Positions 11,603 to 23,150 are shown, counted from the first letter of the stretch. The stretch: DNA of 64,000 nt from Azorinus chamasolen (GCA_963576725.1 OY755238.1:30724145-30788144); one strand, 5' to 3'. The notes: a model not told the origin generated them from the sequence alone. Program-made: numbers and translations.

Positions 11603-12095
11603 ACAGGTTCTACTGTACAGCTGTTTTTGGTGGTAACAGTGATACTCAGCATGGAAAACTTTATGGAAACGCATTTTAACTGATTTTCTAACAGAGTAGA
11701 ACCAGATCAATCGGCTCCTATGTATAGACATATATCAACAAATTGTGTTAAAGTATAAACATTCCTTGAAAAGTTTGCGCTATAAAACTTCGTAAATAAT
11801 AAATATTCACAATCTCATTATTTCTTACATGAATATTGAACAAGGGAAGTGTTAACAAGTGGTTCACATAATTACATTAACCCCCAACCTGCTCGCATCT
11901 TCAATCGACTTGGATCCAGATAAGACAATTTAGAATCAGAATCCAAATATGAGTAAGGGGCCAAGCTGTTTGACACTAGGTCAATAGTTTCTCGAAAACT
12001 TGATCGAGCTGTACAAAAATATTATCGACCTATTTCGAACAATTGCGATTAATTATATCGGCATTTTCGATATAAAGCACATGCAATATTGCAAA

Positions 12096-12212
12096 GTTTG
12101 CAAAGCACCAGTATGGGTAACAGTAGAATGGTATTCAAACGTAACTGTTTATTTAATCAATATAGCCGTAAGCAAGCAGTGTAGACTCTGATCAGACGCC
12201 GCATAATTCTTG
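12096..12212. repeat. Local duplication of 11187-11451 with an internal deletion
   Basis: TTTGCAAAGCACCRGTAWGG through CAATATAGCC matches 11187-11257. The sequence then jumps directly to GTAAGCAAGCAGTGTAGACT, which matches 11409-11451. Confidence 0.65.
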
Positions 12213-12565
12213 CTATATACATGTCCTTCTTTTCAGCATATAAAAAATCTTTCATGTATTTTTAGGTATTTTGAAAACGCGTTGCAAGTTGAGACTATCA
12301 CTCGAACCTTTAGACTGCTGCGCAGAAAACTTATAAATAATAAATAACATATTTTTCACCCAGTACAATTTAATGAAGTCAAGCCAAAACCAGTTTTCTT
12401 ACCAAAATGTCATAAGGATTTCAAACAGTTTGGAACCTGATAAGACGCCGAGTAATTTGGCATGCCATCTGGATCCAAACTGTATGCATAGGTAATTACA
12501 CATCAGTCCGCAGCAGGCTTAAGGTGACCTTTTATCTAAGCGTTATTGTTTCGCGTATACCGTAC

Positions 12566-12620
12566 CTGCAAATGCTGATGTCACCAGTATTATACGTACA
12601 ATCCAGATCATCTTCGCCAT
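12566..12620 (-). CDS. First coding exon: signal peptide of a secreted or membrane protein
   Basis: On the minus strand an ATG at 12620 opens 18 codons, MAKMIWIVRIILVTSAFA, followed by G and a splice donor GCAG|GTACGG. The peptide has the n-h-c layout of a cleaved signal peptide, with a hydrophobic core and A-F-A before the likely cut. The exon leaves in phase 1, the usual phase for a signal-peptide exon joined to extracellular modules. It fits without a frame break onto the exon at 9364 (phase 1 entry, rebuilding a Gly codon). No promoter motif is obvious upstream; a PalB palindrome at 12420-12489 lies just inside the first intron. Confidence 0.55.
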
Positions 12621-12839
12621 CGCAGCTGTGTTGTTAGCATTCAACCCCGTTGATACGCATATTAACGCTTTGCAAACAGATTAGACAATGTTTACACAAT
12701 GCAAAGTTTACGTGACCGTTCATGATTCAAAAATTTACCTCATATAGACGCCTTTTGATGCTTTGCAAACAGAGTAGATTCAGATCAGATGGTCCCTGTA
12801 GAAGTCGTCTGATCGGGGTCTTGCTCTGTTTACCTTTAT

Positions 12840-13480
12840 TGCATAATATAGACTTGGTTCTATGTTTACTGCCATACCTTAAAACGTCCCAGTGTTCTTG
12901 TTCCGTTATAAAAATGTATCATATTAATAGTCATGCTTATTAATATTCATGATTATTTTACATGACTGCACATGAAGTCAAGTGTTACCATATCACTGTA
13001 CAATTAATCACACGAGAATGACACGATCTGCATATATCCGCTTCAAGAAAAATGGTAATCAAATACATTATCTTTATTAGATAATCCGTTTGGTATGCAA
13101 ATGTATACTTAAAAGAAAATATGACAGTGATCTGGTTGTTAAAAGAAGCATTCTCCGGAAATTAGCACTTAGAGTTGAAAAGTGTCAAAGTAATACAAGG
13201 AAAACTTTTCACATCCCTATTCAAAGATGACTAGTGCAGCTAAACGCTTTATACATATATCGAGGTTACATAATGATACGGCTAAAAGGAACGATAGTTT
13301 ATTTCTTGTACCTTGTTATACTGTAGAGAAAGCAACAATTCAGCCAAGGGTATATATAGAGAAAACCATTTAGCTCGTGTGAAACTGTAGAGAAAGCAAT
13401 AATTCAGACTTAGTGATATCGTAGAGACATCAACAACTCAGCAACAACATTTAAGCCCATATGACACTGTCGAGAGAACA
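12840..13480. other. Nothing recognised
   Basis: AT-rich; repeated phrase CTGTAGAGAAAGCAA at 13322 and 13385. Candidate 5' flank of the signal-peptide exon starts to its left. Confidence 0.5.
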
Positions 13481-13489
13481 GCAGTTTAT

Positions 13490-13600
13490 TATTATCATTA
13501 TACCACATTTATATATCGCTCTTTTCACACAGGATATGTGCGTTCAAAAGCGCTTCACATAGATACATTTCATATACAAAACAGGGTATATTCAATGTGT
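13490..13600. repeat. Probable dispersed repeat fragment
   Basis: CACATTTATATATCGCTCTT-TTCACACAGGATATGTGCG-TTCAAAAGCGCTT has the look of a widely dispersed molluscan repeat. There is only one copy here, so this is weak. Confidence 0.3.
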
Positions 13601-14158
13601 AATTATAGTAAAATAAAATATAATTAATACTTATATATAGATAAGAATAATAAAAATAAAAATGAATTTATTTAGAACATAGGTAAAACAATTTCATCCC
13701 TTCCGTAAGTTTATCTGTCTGTAATAATATGATCTATTATATTGTGTCAGCGCACTCACATCATAAAAAACAAAATTTGAATGTAACATTCTATGCACAG
13801 TGCCAGTACGTCACACACTTTTGACCCAGACCCAACATAATTGGGTACAGTTTTTGGCATACAACACTACACATGAAATATTGCTGGAAAATTGAGTAAC
13901 AGAACAGATCAATTTTAAATTCATGCATATAAACTAAGTAATACAAATAAATAACTGTAATATACGCGCAATATGCACCCCTCCCCCCAGTCAAACACTA
14001 TTCGACCCGCCATGGCAATGAGGGAGCATGCAAGGGATAATCCGTATTTTAACGGAGTTGTAAAAGGGTATATCCGAAATTTAATTACAGAGTTAAATGT
14101 CCTATTATGGGAACCCGAAAAGCCCAGCCAAAGTAAAACTAAAGAGGGTATCCCGTAT

Positions 14159-14280
14159 AGGTGGTCGCATTAGCGGGGTTTTTACTGTATTCACCTCTTT
14201 TAGGTGGTCGCATTAGCGGGGTTTTTACTGTATTCACCTCTTTTAGGTGGTCGCATTAGCGAGGTTTTTACTGTATTCAC
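14159..14280 (+). repeat. 43-bp tandem repeat, three copies
   Basis: AGGTGGTCGCATTAGCGGGG-TTTTTACTGTATTCACCTCTTTT repeats at 14159, 14202 and 14245. The unit contains the 'TAATGCGACCAC..ACAGTA' end of CAGTA-type elements. Confidence 0.85.
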
Positions 14281-14284
14281 AAAT

Positions 14285-14505
14285 CCCCCCTGAAGATTTC
14301 CTACTGGGGATTCACCACGTATACGACAAGAGAATGTCAAACAAAATGGATCCCGATCAAATAACCCCTTCGCTCATAATGGGAAATTCCGTTGTAACAT
14401 TTGTAATATTATTACTGATTATCCCATTGTGTGCTTAAAGGTAAGTATGCATTTCCTATTGCAGTAAACATCTTATTTATCCTGGAGAGACTAGATATTT
14501 GATAG
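14285..14505 (+). repeat. Dispersed repeat R3, copy 1, with 34-codon frame (14334-14438)
   Basis: It matches 31713-31930 throughout. It contains MSNKMDPDQITPSLIMGNSV then VTFVILLLIIPLCA and stop, followed 3 bases later by AAAG|GTAAGT. Confidence 0.65.
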
Positions 14506-14720
14506 TACCCTTTCGCTGCCAAACTCTGTCGTCTGCTAACTTTGTCGTCTGCTACAAATTTTCATTTTTTTTTTATTTTCTTCATTTTTGTTTCAAAAAC
14601 ATAGTAACAGTAACAAACAGTCTGGATCCTGATGAGACGACGAGTTAGTCGGCGTCTCATCTGGATCCAAACTGTTTGCATAGGTAATCACAGTTCTGAC
14701 ATTGGCAGCGAAAGGGTTAA
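14506..14720. mobile_element. TTAA-type miniature element with PalB core
   Basis: ACCCTTTCGCTGCCAAACTC and GTTCTGACATTGGCAGCGAA-AGGGTTAA are the ends. The hairpin at 14613-14681 has arms GTCTGGATCCTGATGAGACG and complement. Confidence 0.75.
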
Positions 14721-15032
14721 TATTTTACGTCATATATACGCATTTTCGTGTCTTGCAAACGGAGTAGACCAAGATTAGACGACTCCTACAAAGTCTGCTC
14801 TGTTTTAATATGTGTGCAGCCAAATGCATAACAAACAACTAGTCTAGCTACCCTTTTCCCTGATATAAACGCTAATACACGCCTTTGTAAACAGAGTAGA
14901 CCCAGATCAAAGGTTTTCTGTAGTACCCATCTGATCAGTCCTTGTTCTATATGAATATAGGATTATAGAGACCTGATTCTGTAATGTCTGCATTGGCCAA
15001 AAGATCCTGTATTCGAAAACAAAATTATACAA

Positions 15033-15215
15033 AATTAGAGTTGAACTTCGCTATATCGAACTTCAAGGGACCATACAAATTACTTCGAGATATACAAAAT
15101 TCGAGTTATCCGATTTCTAATCTGAACCATTGCTCCAGTTCACAGCTTAATGCAAGTCTAACATAATGCTGAAAGCTCCTACAGGAGATTTCATAATTAC
15201 TTTAGACCTACATTC
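15033..15215. mobile_element. PalJ (pogo/Tigger-like) element, left part
   Basis: GAGTTGAACTTCGCTATATC-GAACTTCAAGGGACC is the left end. The hairpin tip AAAGCTCCTACAGGAGATTT follows. The outer right end is replaced by the G/C-run element. Confidence 0.6.
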
Positions 15216-15351
15216 AGGTGCGGATCCAGGATTTCAGATTAGGTGGGGACGTAGAAGGTATTTTGAGGGGGGGGGGGCGTAGATTTTTATGTTAGATGAC
15301 ATAAATAAATAGTGTGTTTGTAATACATGTTGAAAAAGAGCTGTGTTATAG

Positions 15352-15515
15352 GCAGGTGGCTGCTTAAAGCAAGGTGAAGGTAAAAAAGAACGCTCCTATG
15401 GGAGCGTTCTGTTTTACTTTCACCTTGCTTTAAGCAACCATCTGCTCTAAATACCAACTAAATAACACAATTTAGTGGTAGTTATAGAGAGGTTTTACTG
15501 TATACAGATATAAAA
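15352..15515. mobile_element. PalC palindrome with right CAGTA end, nested in a G/C-run element
   Basis: Perfect arms run GCAAGGTGAAGGTAAAAAAG..CTTTCACCTTGC; the right end TATAGAGAGGTTTTACTGTA is intact. It sits inside a larger inverted unit bounded by GGTGCGGATCCAGGATT (15219) and AATCCGCGCCTGG (15597) with long G/C runs. Confidence 0.7.
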
Positions 15516-16369
15516 TATTACTAAAATATTGTGTTGGCAATTTTAGGGGGGGGGGCGTAAGCCGGTTCTCCCCCCCCCCCTCTTAATCCGCGCCTGGCAT
15601 TCATTTGTCACATGTGTTTCTATATAAGAATAGAAGTAATTATATCATGTATATTTATCAGCTGACTCGTTTTAATGGTACATGGACTACCGATGTCTTG
15701 TACGTGGACAGAAACTATGAATTCACTGTGAAGGCGAACAGAGCAAACTCTGATCAAACGGCTTCTAATCTGGGTTTCCCCTTTTTTGCAAAGGCATGAA
15801 AAGGCTCTCATATGAGGGAAAGTGTTAAAGTTTGAAATTGGCGATATTTTATCCTTGTTAAAGTACATAGTTCCATGGTTAGCTGTATCCTAGCGCCCCC
15901 CCCCCCCCCCTAGCATGATTTAATGACACCTTTATCCCTGTAAAGCTTAATATATCCTCAATCGAATGTCACTTGTTGGATGTTATATGGATGCTGATTA
16001 AGCCTACAGTATGCGATTGATTATCTGCCCCTGAATTCGTAATATTACGTTTTTATGTTTTTTGTATTGAAGAGATCATGGAGTCCAAAATGACAAGATC
16101 TCATGCCACATTGCTTAAAATGATTATATTTTATGTCGATCAACATGTTTGAAAACGAAAGGATAACTTTGAACTGAACAAAAAACGGCAAGAATTATAT
16201 CCCTTGTAGCTGTAAATAAGAAACGACTTAGCCTTAATATACATACAACAAGGTATATTTTCAGTTATATATTGGGAAACATTTTTCATAAGGCATGAAT
16301 ATAATTATTTAGATAATATCTGCAACATAAAATCAATTTCGTAACATATTTACTGTCATGACCCTCTCG

Positions 16370-16760
16370 TCGGCTTTGATGTCGGCATCTGCGTCGGCGT
16401 TGGTTAACCTTTTTGTTAAGGTCCATTTCTCAAAAACAATCCAAGATATTTGGTAAACATTTGGTATGCATGTTTACTATCACAAGGGAAACCCATTTCA
16501 CAAGAGCAGGTACTCCTAGCATTAATTTTGCCATAGTTATGCCCCTTTTTCGATAAGTTTTATGTTAAGGTCAATGTCTCAAAACCTGTCCAAGATATTT
16601 GGTTGAAATATGGTACGCATCTTAACTATTATAAGGGGGGCCCATTTCACAAGGGCAGGCAATCCTAAAATTAATTTTGCTACAGTTATCTCCCCTTTCC
16701 GACTTAGAATTCCACTACACTATCCAGCACTAAATAAAGTGGACCGTGTTGTCTGAGGAC
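16370..16760 (+). repeat. Dispersed 'GTCGGCGTTGG' repeat
   Basis: GTCGGCATCTGCGTCGGCGT leads two similar units (TTTTGTTAAGGTCCATTTCT / TTTATGTTAAGGTCAATGTC), each with CAAGATATTTGGT and ATTAATTTTGCYAYAGTTAT. It ends TCCAGCACTAAATAAAGTGG. Confidence 0.6.
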
Positions 16761-16840
16761 AGCTCTTGTTATCATTTCTCATACTGTAAATGTACATGCT
16801 ATATTTAATGTTCTCATAAAACTATTTCCATTATTGACAG

Positions 16841-16936
16841 GACTCCTGCTCCCCTTCAGACTACACCCTGGTGACTGTGGCAGACGGCGGTATCCGGACA
16901 GAAGGATCCCAACAGGCACTGAATAGTGGACTGTGA
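16841..16936 (+). CDS. Candidate plus-strand terminal coding exon
   Basis: A local GC-rich block (16841 to about 17045) follows a clear acceptor, CTATTTCCATTATTGACAG. The phase-0 frame has 31 codons, opening DSCSPSDYTLVTVADGGIR and ending ALNSGL before TGA at 16934. A GTGAGT overlaps the stop codon, so an internal exon leaving in phase 2 is an alternative. The GC-rich sequence after the stop is also open in another frame (Q/P-rich, from 16933), which hints at an alternative exon end or a frameshift. An AATAAA lies at 17261-17266. I do not recognise the protein; no partner exon was found in the 4 kb upstream. Confidence 0.4.
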   Translation, partial: DSCSPSDYTLVTVADGGIRTEGSQQALNSGL

Positions 16937-17061
16937 GTGGGCAAGGACGAGGACTGCCACTCCCTCAGTCGAACTCACCACAGGCCCTGAGTGGTATGGA
17001 GGCCAGACAGGCTGTTGGGTTGGTGGGGAAAAGCCAGGAGGAGCCCAAACAAATTAGCACA

Positions 17062-17785
17062 ATAGTAGCTTGTTCTCAAACTGGGACAATTATGTGCATA
17101 GAGAACGTTGTTGTAATTATCATATGCAAATTTACTTTGTCATTCATCTTAAAACCACTTATTGACGAAATAGCATTTGTTACATTGTGTGTGGCCATTT
17201 TACCCCACCCATTTTTTTGTTATACTGTGGCAATACTGTGTTTCTATGGAACATAAAATGAATAAACAAATGACCTGACAACATTTATGTGTCTTTTGAA
17301 ACCTCTGAATATGAAAAATGAATAAACATAACATACTCATTTGCTCATAAATAAGGTCATGTTTTAACAATTTAAACATGTTTTAGATTCTCATTAATAT
17401 TTATGAATATGCAATTGAGCTAAATAGCAGTTTGTTTTTAAACTGGGACGATTGTGTGCATAGAGAACGTTGTTGTAATTATCATGTGCAAATTTATTTT
17501 GTCATTCATCTCAAAACCACTTATTGACAAAATAGCATTTGTTACATTTTGTGGGCTCATTTTACCCCACCGACTTTCTTTGCTATACTGAAGTAAAACT
17601 GTGCATATATGGAGCAGAAAATGAATAAATAAATGACTAGACAATATTTATGTGTCATTTGAACCCTTTTAATATAAAAATTGAATAAGGATAACATACT
17701 CATTTGCTAAATAAGGTATCTTTTTAACAATTTAGGCATTTTGTTTCATATTATCATTAATATTCATGATTATGCATATGAGCAA
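17062..17785 (+). repeat. Tandem duplication, two copies of about 362 bp
   Basis: CATAGAGAACGTTGTTGTAA occurs at 17097 and 17459; the rest aligns to the ATGAATAAA and TAACATACTCATTTGCT blocks in each copy with moderate divergence. It may span the 3' UTR of the 16.8-kb exon. Confidence 0.75.
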
Positions 17786-17932
17786 AATTATTAATAAAAG
17801 ACGCCTGACATGTAATAAGCATATTGATATTATTTTAAAACTATTTCGGATTTTTTATAAACAAAATAAATGATGTGTTGGCATCTTAATGACGCTAATG
17901 GTGACACTTCGAAATGTTGGCGGTTGCCATGG

Positions 17933-17946
17933 AAACACGCTGACCA
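17933..17946. promoter_or_regulatory. RFX-type X-box, GTTGCCATGGAAAC
   Basis: This is a near-palindromic full X-box (GTTNCC-AT-GGNAAC), the site bound by RFX factors at ciliary and other gene promoters. An ETS-like CCGGAA lies at 17982-17987. No coding exon could be linked to it. Confidence 0.4.
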
Positions 17947-18825
17947 TATGCTTATCCAGCATCACTTACTCGTCCAACAACCGGAACTTGTTAACATATA
18001 CCCTAAGCTTTAAGAAAATATAGGTGTACAAGAATCCCGCTAGGAAGTGGGGTTCAATTATAGCCCCTAGGCTAACAGTTGTGCCGTACTTGAACTCCTA
18101 TGAAGATAAATATAATTCATCATGACTTTGTGAATATCAAGTAGCTGTTTTTATAATGACATTACGAAAAAGGGAGTTTTTACCATGACAGAAACTGAAC
18201 GGTCATATGTATATCGTCCCATAAGCAAAAAACAGTTACGTGTAAAGGGTTATAATGATTTCAGCCAGACAGTTTCCCCCGAATGCAGCATAAGAGTAAT
18301 TACATAACAATTGCCCCTGGTGATTCGACTCCCCACTCTTTCCACGCTTAGTAATTGTAGAATGCCAGAAATGCCATCAGTCAAGATTTCCAAAATAACT
18401 TTGATTTCTATTAAAAAGACGTGACGCTGAGGTACTCAGTGTCCTGTTCGGATCCAAGCTGCTTGCATTGGTAATCACATATTCGCTGCTCGTCTGACCG
18501 GTCCCTGGTCACAATGTCCATTGTGGATTAATAATAGATTCTACAATTTCTACCAATACCAAAATGTCTTGGGCATATTTGCCATTATAAAACTTCAGCT
18601 TATCAATATTCATGATGTCATTATTTCTTACACGAATATTAAACAGGGTTGAATACAAATAGAAATCGCATGTCCCGAAAATGCAATATAATGCATGACC
18701 AGTTTCTGCATTAGCTCGATCAAATCGGTGATCAAGTCATAAACTCATAACATGCGATCGCTTTCAATTTTAACAGACATATTTTATAAAGCAGGCTAAT
18801 CAGGGCAACATATACAGTAAATCCT

Positions 18826-19017
18826 CTATATAACGGTCACTAAATTGTGTTAATTTGTCGGTATCTAGGACAGGTGGTTGCTAAAAGCAAGGTGAAAGTA
18901 AAACAGAACGCTCCTATAGGAGCGTTCTGTTTTCCTTTCACATTGCTTTAAGCAGCCATCTGCATTTAACACGATTTTTTATGTAATTTAGTGGCCGTTA
19001 TAGAGAGGTTGTACTGT
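18826..19017. mobile_element. CAGTA-end (pogo/Tigger-like) miniature element with PalC palindrome
   Basis: Inverted ends ACAGTAAATCCTCTATATAA-CGGTCACTAAATT and complement, each next to TA. The core is CAGGTGGTTGCTAAAAGCAA-GGTGAAAGTAAAACAGAACG, tip CTCCTATAGGAG, and complement. It is the clearest PalC copy. Confidence 0.8.
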
Positions 19018-19837
19018 AGATTAATATTTAAACTGGCATATTAACACATACATTTTTTTGTCAAGGCAGGAACTGCAGAATCAGATCTATATTTTACCAT
19101 AAGCAAAAATAACAGCCCCTGATCAGACGGCTCCTTTAGGGGTCGTCTGTTCTTGATCTACTCTGTTTGCAAAGGCGCAAAAAAGCATACTTATGGAGTA
19201 ATGGGTTAAATCGTTATTTATCATAATTTATCCACCAAACTTCTTCGAGGCAATTCTCAGGAGTAGTCAAAACATAGGGTTTGATGGGGGAAATAAAGAA
19301 GCTTTTCTTGAAAATGTTTTAATTTTATGCATCTTATCTGGGACCTCTGTTCAGAAGAAAATGTTGTTTCCGTTCCACGTGATTGATATGTATGCACTAC
19401 ATGTATATGCACGGAATCCAGTCTGCTGTTTCAGATTTGCGTCATTTATCGTTACCTTAACAACGGTTGCCAGACGTTGTTTTTTGGAATCACACCAAGT
19501 TTGTTTGTTTTGCTGTTGTTCTGTTTTATTTGCTACTGTTGTTTGTTATTCTTTTTTCTATGTTCGATAAGGATTTAGCCCTTAACCCGCATACAAATGT
19601 CCGCTCAATCGCTGATATGCTACATAGTCTCAATAAAACGTTTGAGATAAGTTTGACTGAGTATCACTCAGCATTGATCGTGATAAGACGCAAAGTTACT
19701 CGGCGTCTCATCTGGGTCCAAATCTTTTTTCAAATGAGTGTCATGCCACTTCAACAGGTAAAGGTCTAAATTTTGTAGAGCTCTAAATATGTCAACATGT
19801 AAATCGTGTACGGAAAGTTCTGTTATACAGTAAAAAC

Positions 19838-20037
19838 TCGATACTACGAAATTTTAGTGTGGAAGAATCGATTTCATTGTAGGCAGGTGGCTGCTTAATG
19901 CAGGGTGAAAGTCATGCCGAAAGCTCCTTGAGGAGCTTTCTGCATGAATTTCACCCTGCATTAAGCTGCCATCTGTGTTAAAAATCAATAATGGTATGTA
20001 TTTAAGTGTTCGTAGTATCGAATATTTACAGTATATG
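19838..20037. mobile_element. CAGTA-end miniature element with PalC palindrome
   Basis: Ends TACAGTAAAAACTCGATACT and AGTATCGAATATTTACAGTA. The core is GCAGGTGGCTGCTTAATGCA-GGGTGAAAGTCATGC, tip AGCTCCTTGAGGAGCT, and complement. Confidence 0.75.
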
Positions 20038-20136
20038 AATTTTTAAACAAATAGCCTGCATAATATTATGTTTACCTGTTATACAAAGTGACACTAGTCT
20101 GAGATAAAGCAACCTAAACGGTTCACCTTTTGATCT

Positions 20137-20387
20137 TTAATTCTTTTGGCGCCAAAATTTAAAAGTGTCGTCTGCAATAATAATTTCATATTAAATATGA
20201 TTCTAAAGTAAATAATAAAGGTACATTATTAAAACATTTGTTTTTAAAAACCTTTATGCTTGGGCTAAAATAAAACAGAAAACAGTGAAGTCCCAGGTCA
20301 AACTCCGCCTTGAAAAGGCGGCATCTGACCTGGGACTGAACTGTTTTCATTGATGCCAACAGGCGACATTGGCGCTGAAAGAGTTAA
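20137..20387. mobile_element. TTAA-type miniature element with PalG palindrome
   Basis: The ends TTAATTCTTTTGGCGCCAAA and CGACATTGGCGCTGAAAGAGTTAA bound a core CAGTGAAGTCCCAGGTCA..CGCCTTGAAAAGGCG and complement. Confidence 0.75.
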
Positions 20388-20429
20388 TTGATGAACGTTC
20401 ATGGTCATTGCAGAACTTGTAGAATAAGA

Positions 20430-20622
20430 TCTACAGTAACCCCCTACCTTCTAAACCGGACTTCTAGTGTAGACGAATTTAGATACTTTTAGGCAGGTGA
20501 TTGCTTAATGCAGGGCAAACGTCATGCAGAAAGCTCATGGATAAGCAATAATCGGCCACCTGCCTGCAAGACCGATATTTATACTAAACTGAACGACCAG
20601 TTTAGAGAGGATTTACTGTAGC
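20430..20622. mobile_element. CAGTA-end miniature element with PalC, partly deleted
   Basis: It runs from ACAGTAACCCCCTACCTTCT to AGAGAGGATTTACTGTA. The right arm of the hairpin is shortened. Confidence 0.65.
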
Positions 20623-20799
20623 TTGAATTATTTATATTTACCATATTGGCATTATCACGAAGGTTTTCAGGAATTTGCCTCAATCAAATAAATAGAATAA
20701 CTCACCCTCTAAATCGCACATTTAATGTAGTATAGATTTTGTTAATACAGACAAGTGACAGCTTAACGCATTACCTCATAGGATATTTTAGATACAACC

Positions 20800-20990
20800 T
20801 GTTTGACTACATATACCGAAAAGGAGCATTAACTAGAGAAAAGGAAAATGTTATAATTTTGTAGTTTGAAACCATAGTGATAAATAGAGAATTTGCTCTT
20901 ATAAGAGCAAAAGCTATATTTATCACACTGGTTTCACAAAATGACTTTTACAGAGTCGTCAAAAGTCAATATTAGGGAATTTGGTTAAAA
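20800..20990. repeat. PalH palindrome and flanks, nested in a decayed PalC element
   Basis: The hairpin at 20868-20941 (GAAACCATAGTGATAAATAG and complement, tip GCTCTTATAAGAGC) lies between two halves of a PalC/CAGTA-type element (about 20690-21095). Confidence 0.6.
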
Positions 20991-21996
20991 GTTGTGTAGA
21001 AAGCTCCATGGTTTTCACTATACATTAAGCATACTTTCATCGGCCTTAAAGTATCTAAATTATTCCCTAATAGAATTCCTGTTTAGAGGGGTGCTGCAGT
21101 ATTTAAATAGATGAAAGAGTTAGGTAGCTTGGATCCATGTACAAATAAGAGATTAATCTGATTACATATACATGTACATGTATTTACGAAGATTAAAGAA
21201 AAAACAGTGGTATTTTCAAACAGTGTAGACCCCAATTAGAGAGATCCCAGAAGAGCCTTCTGTTCACGGTGTACTCTGTCCTAATATGACCTTGGTCTAC
21301 ACTTTTGCAAAGGGTTAAACAGATCAACAATCCCACTTTGAATATTTAGCCTAAAGGGAGACTGTGGTTATATTCAATAGTACTCTGAAATTCAAGAGAG
21401 TAAATAACCTTACTACATAGTTAGATTACCGAGCTTGGTAAAACTTGATAAATAATTAATTGAAAACGTTTGTGTGTAAACTCATAATTTTGCTTTCGAT
21501 ACTGCAACCTGTGGTTAATACTAAACCCGCTGCCCCCCCCCCAACACAAACCCTTAAGAAATAAAAAAAACAAAACAAAAAAACAACAGCAACAAATTGT
21601 CTGCTATAATATTGATATAATGCAAGTTTGACAACGTCCGATTGGATTAAAATTGTGAGAAACTATTGAATGATTGTCAAATAGCTTGGTTGCTGATGTG
21701 TCGCCGAGTTACTAGACATCTGATCTGGATCCAAACTGTTTGTAACTTGAGAATTCAATTTAACAGGCACTGGTTTTGATAATTTTGTTTGATTTAAGGG
21801 AGATAACTCTTATAGCGTTAAGGAATAACCTATTGCATGTTTATCTCCCTTAATATTCTATGGATTATTTTTTTTCATTTTGCCTACCGAAAGAATATTC
21901 TAGTCACCTCACCTATGACGTCTACGCTAGTTACTAATTAATGCAGTGTAATAAAACTATGCTATGTAACTATGGCATATACAGGTTTCACTGATA

Positions 21997-22225
21997 TTAA
22001 CCCTATTGGTCGCACAATCCCATATATGGGACATAGGCAAATAGTGTAGACTCTGATCACACGCCGCACAATGCGGCGTCTGGTCAGAGTCTACACTGTT
22101 TGCTGATAGGAATTTCAATATAAAACAAAACGAAATTGAAAATTTAGACCAGGCACCCCTTATATAATAATGGACTAATCCAATATATAAGCATGGAAGA
22201 ATCCATTGGGAGCAAATGGGTTTAA
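21997..22225. mobile_element. TTAA-type miniature element with PalF palindrome
   Basis: It runs from TTAACCCTATTGGTCGCACA to GGGAGCAAATGGGTTTAA, with hairpin tip ACGCCGCACAATGCGGCGT. Confidence 0.8.
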
Positions 22226-22282
22226 TTTCGATCTGATGCAAGTTTCACTACTTTTGAATCGAACAATCGCCAGAGAACATAT

Positions 22283-22336
22283 TGATGCCGAATATTCCGC
22301 GTCTTATTGATGTCGAATATTCCGCGTCTTATCTGG
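22283..22336 (+). repeat. Short direct repeat, about 26 bp x 2
   Basis: TTGATGYCGAATATTCCGCG-TCTTA occurs twice in a row. Confidence 0.75.
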
Positions 22337-22429
22337 GTCAAAGCTGATTGCATCTGCGACTCAAGCGTTAGTTTATCATTTGCAACTACATTTGCGAATA
22401 TTTGATAAGGGTAAAAATTCATATACTTA

Positions 22430-23150
22430 AAGCATAGTTAACTGCCGGTACCTTTGACTAACAAATCCATAAAGCAACATGTTTTACTCAAACATTAAAC
22501 CGTAATATATCATTGCATATTTCTAAATTTAACAATGTTTTTAGATCTAAAACTTCTGCCATTTATATGTAATGGACAACTGTTTTACAATAACATTGTC
22601 CAACGCAGGTCTAAAGCGTTTATGTTGCAATAGAACACTTCCAGTTCTTCTTAAATCTGCCTGGTGTTAGGAAACACATTTGCACAACATGATTAGAAAG
22701 TAAGAGCTGAATATGAAAAGTAAATGCCCTATCTTTGGAATATTTTCATGTCGTAGTAGGTTGTTTTTATTTTTTTTATATCTTGTTTGATCTTTTATAA
22801 ATTTATTTACGAAGCTGAATGGCCTCATATATATTTATTACGTATTTAACCTTTAACCAATAACGTCTACACATGAAACAAAACAATGAAACGTCATGAA
22901 ACTAAAGAAGCTTCTGTAACAAGCGTTTAACTTTTGTAGAAATAAATCAAAATAAATATGTATTTTATTTAACTATATATAGTACATATACATATACACA
23001 TATCTATATCAAACATTAAGAATAGCACACTGCTGGTGGATGGCCAATGAGCTGTTCCTTTATCGATATTTCTAATCTATAAATACAGAGGTTTACTATA
23101 TCATTATAGATTATATTTATGTTTTGAACCCTTTCTTTTTAATAAACGTG
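22430..23150. other. Nothing recognised
   Basis: AT-rich, with a TATATA/CATATA stretch at 22970-23010. No exon-like frame. Confidence 0.55.

Noticed and set aside
13973..14173. 66-codon plus frame (MREHARDNPYFNGVV...)
   Set aside because: It has plausible composition, but the frame runs into the 43-bp repeats and shows no splice or polyadenylation support.
18900..18935. Rho-independent terminator reading of the GC-tipped hairpins
   Set aside because: The context is eukaryotic, and the hairpins are part of longer inverted repeats with transposon ends.
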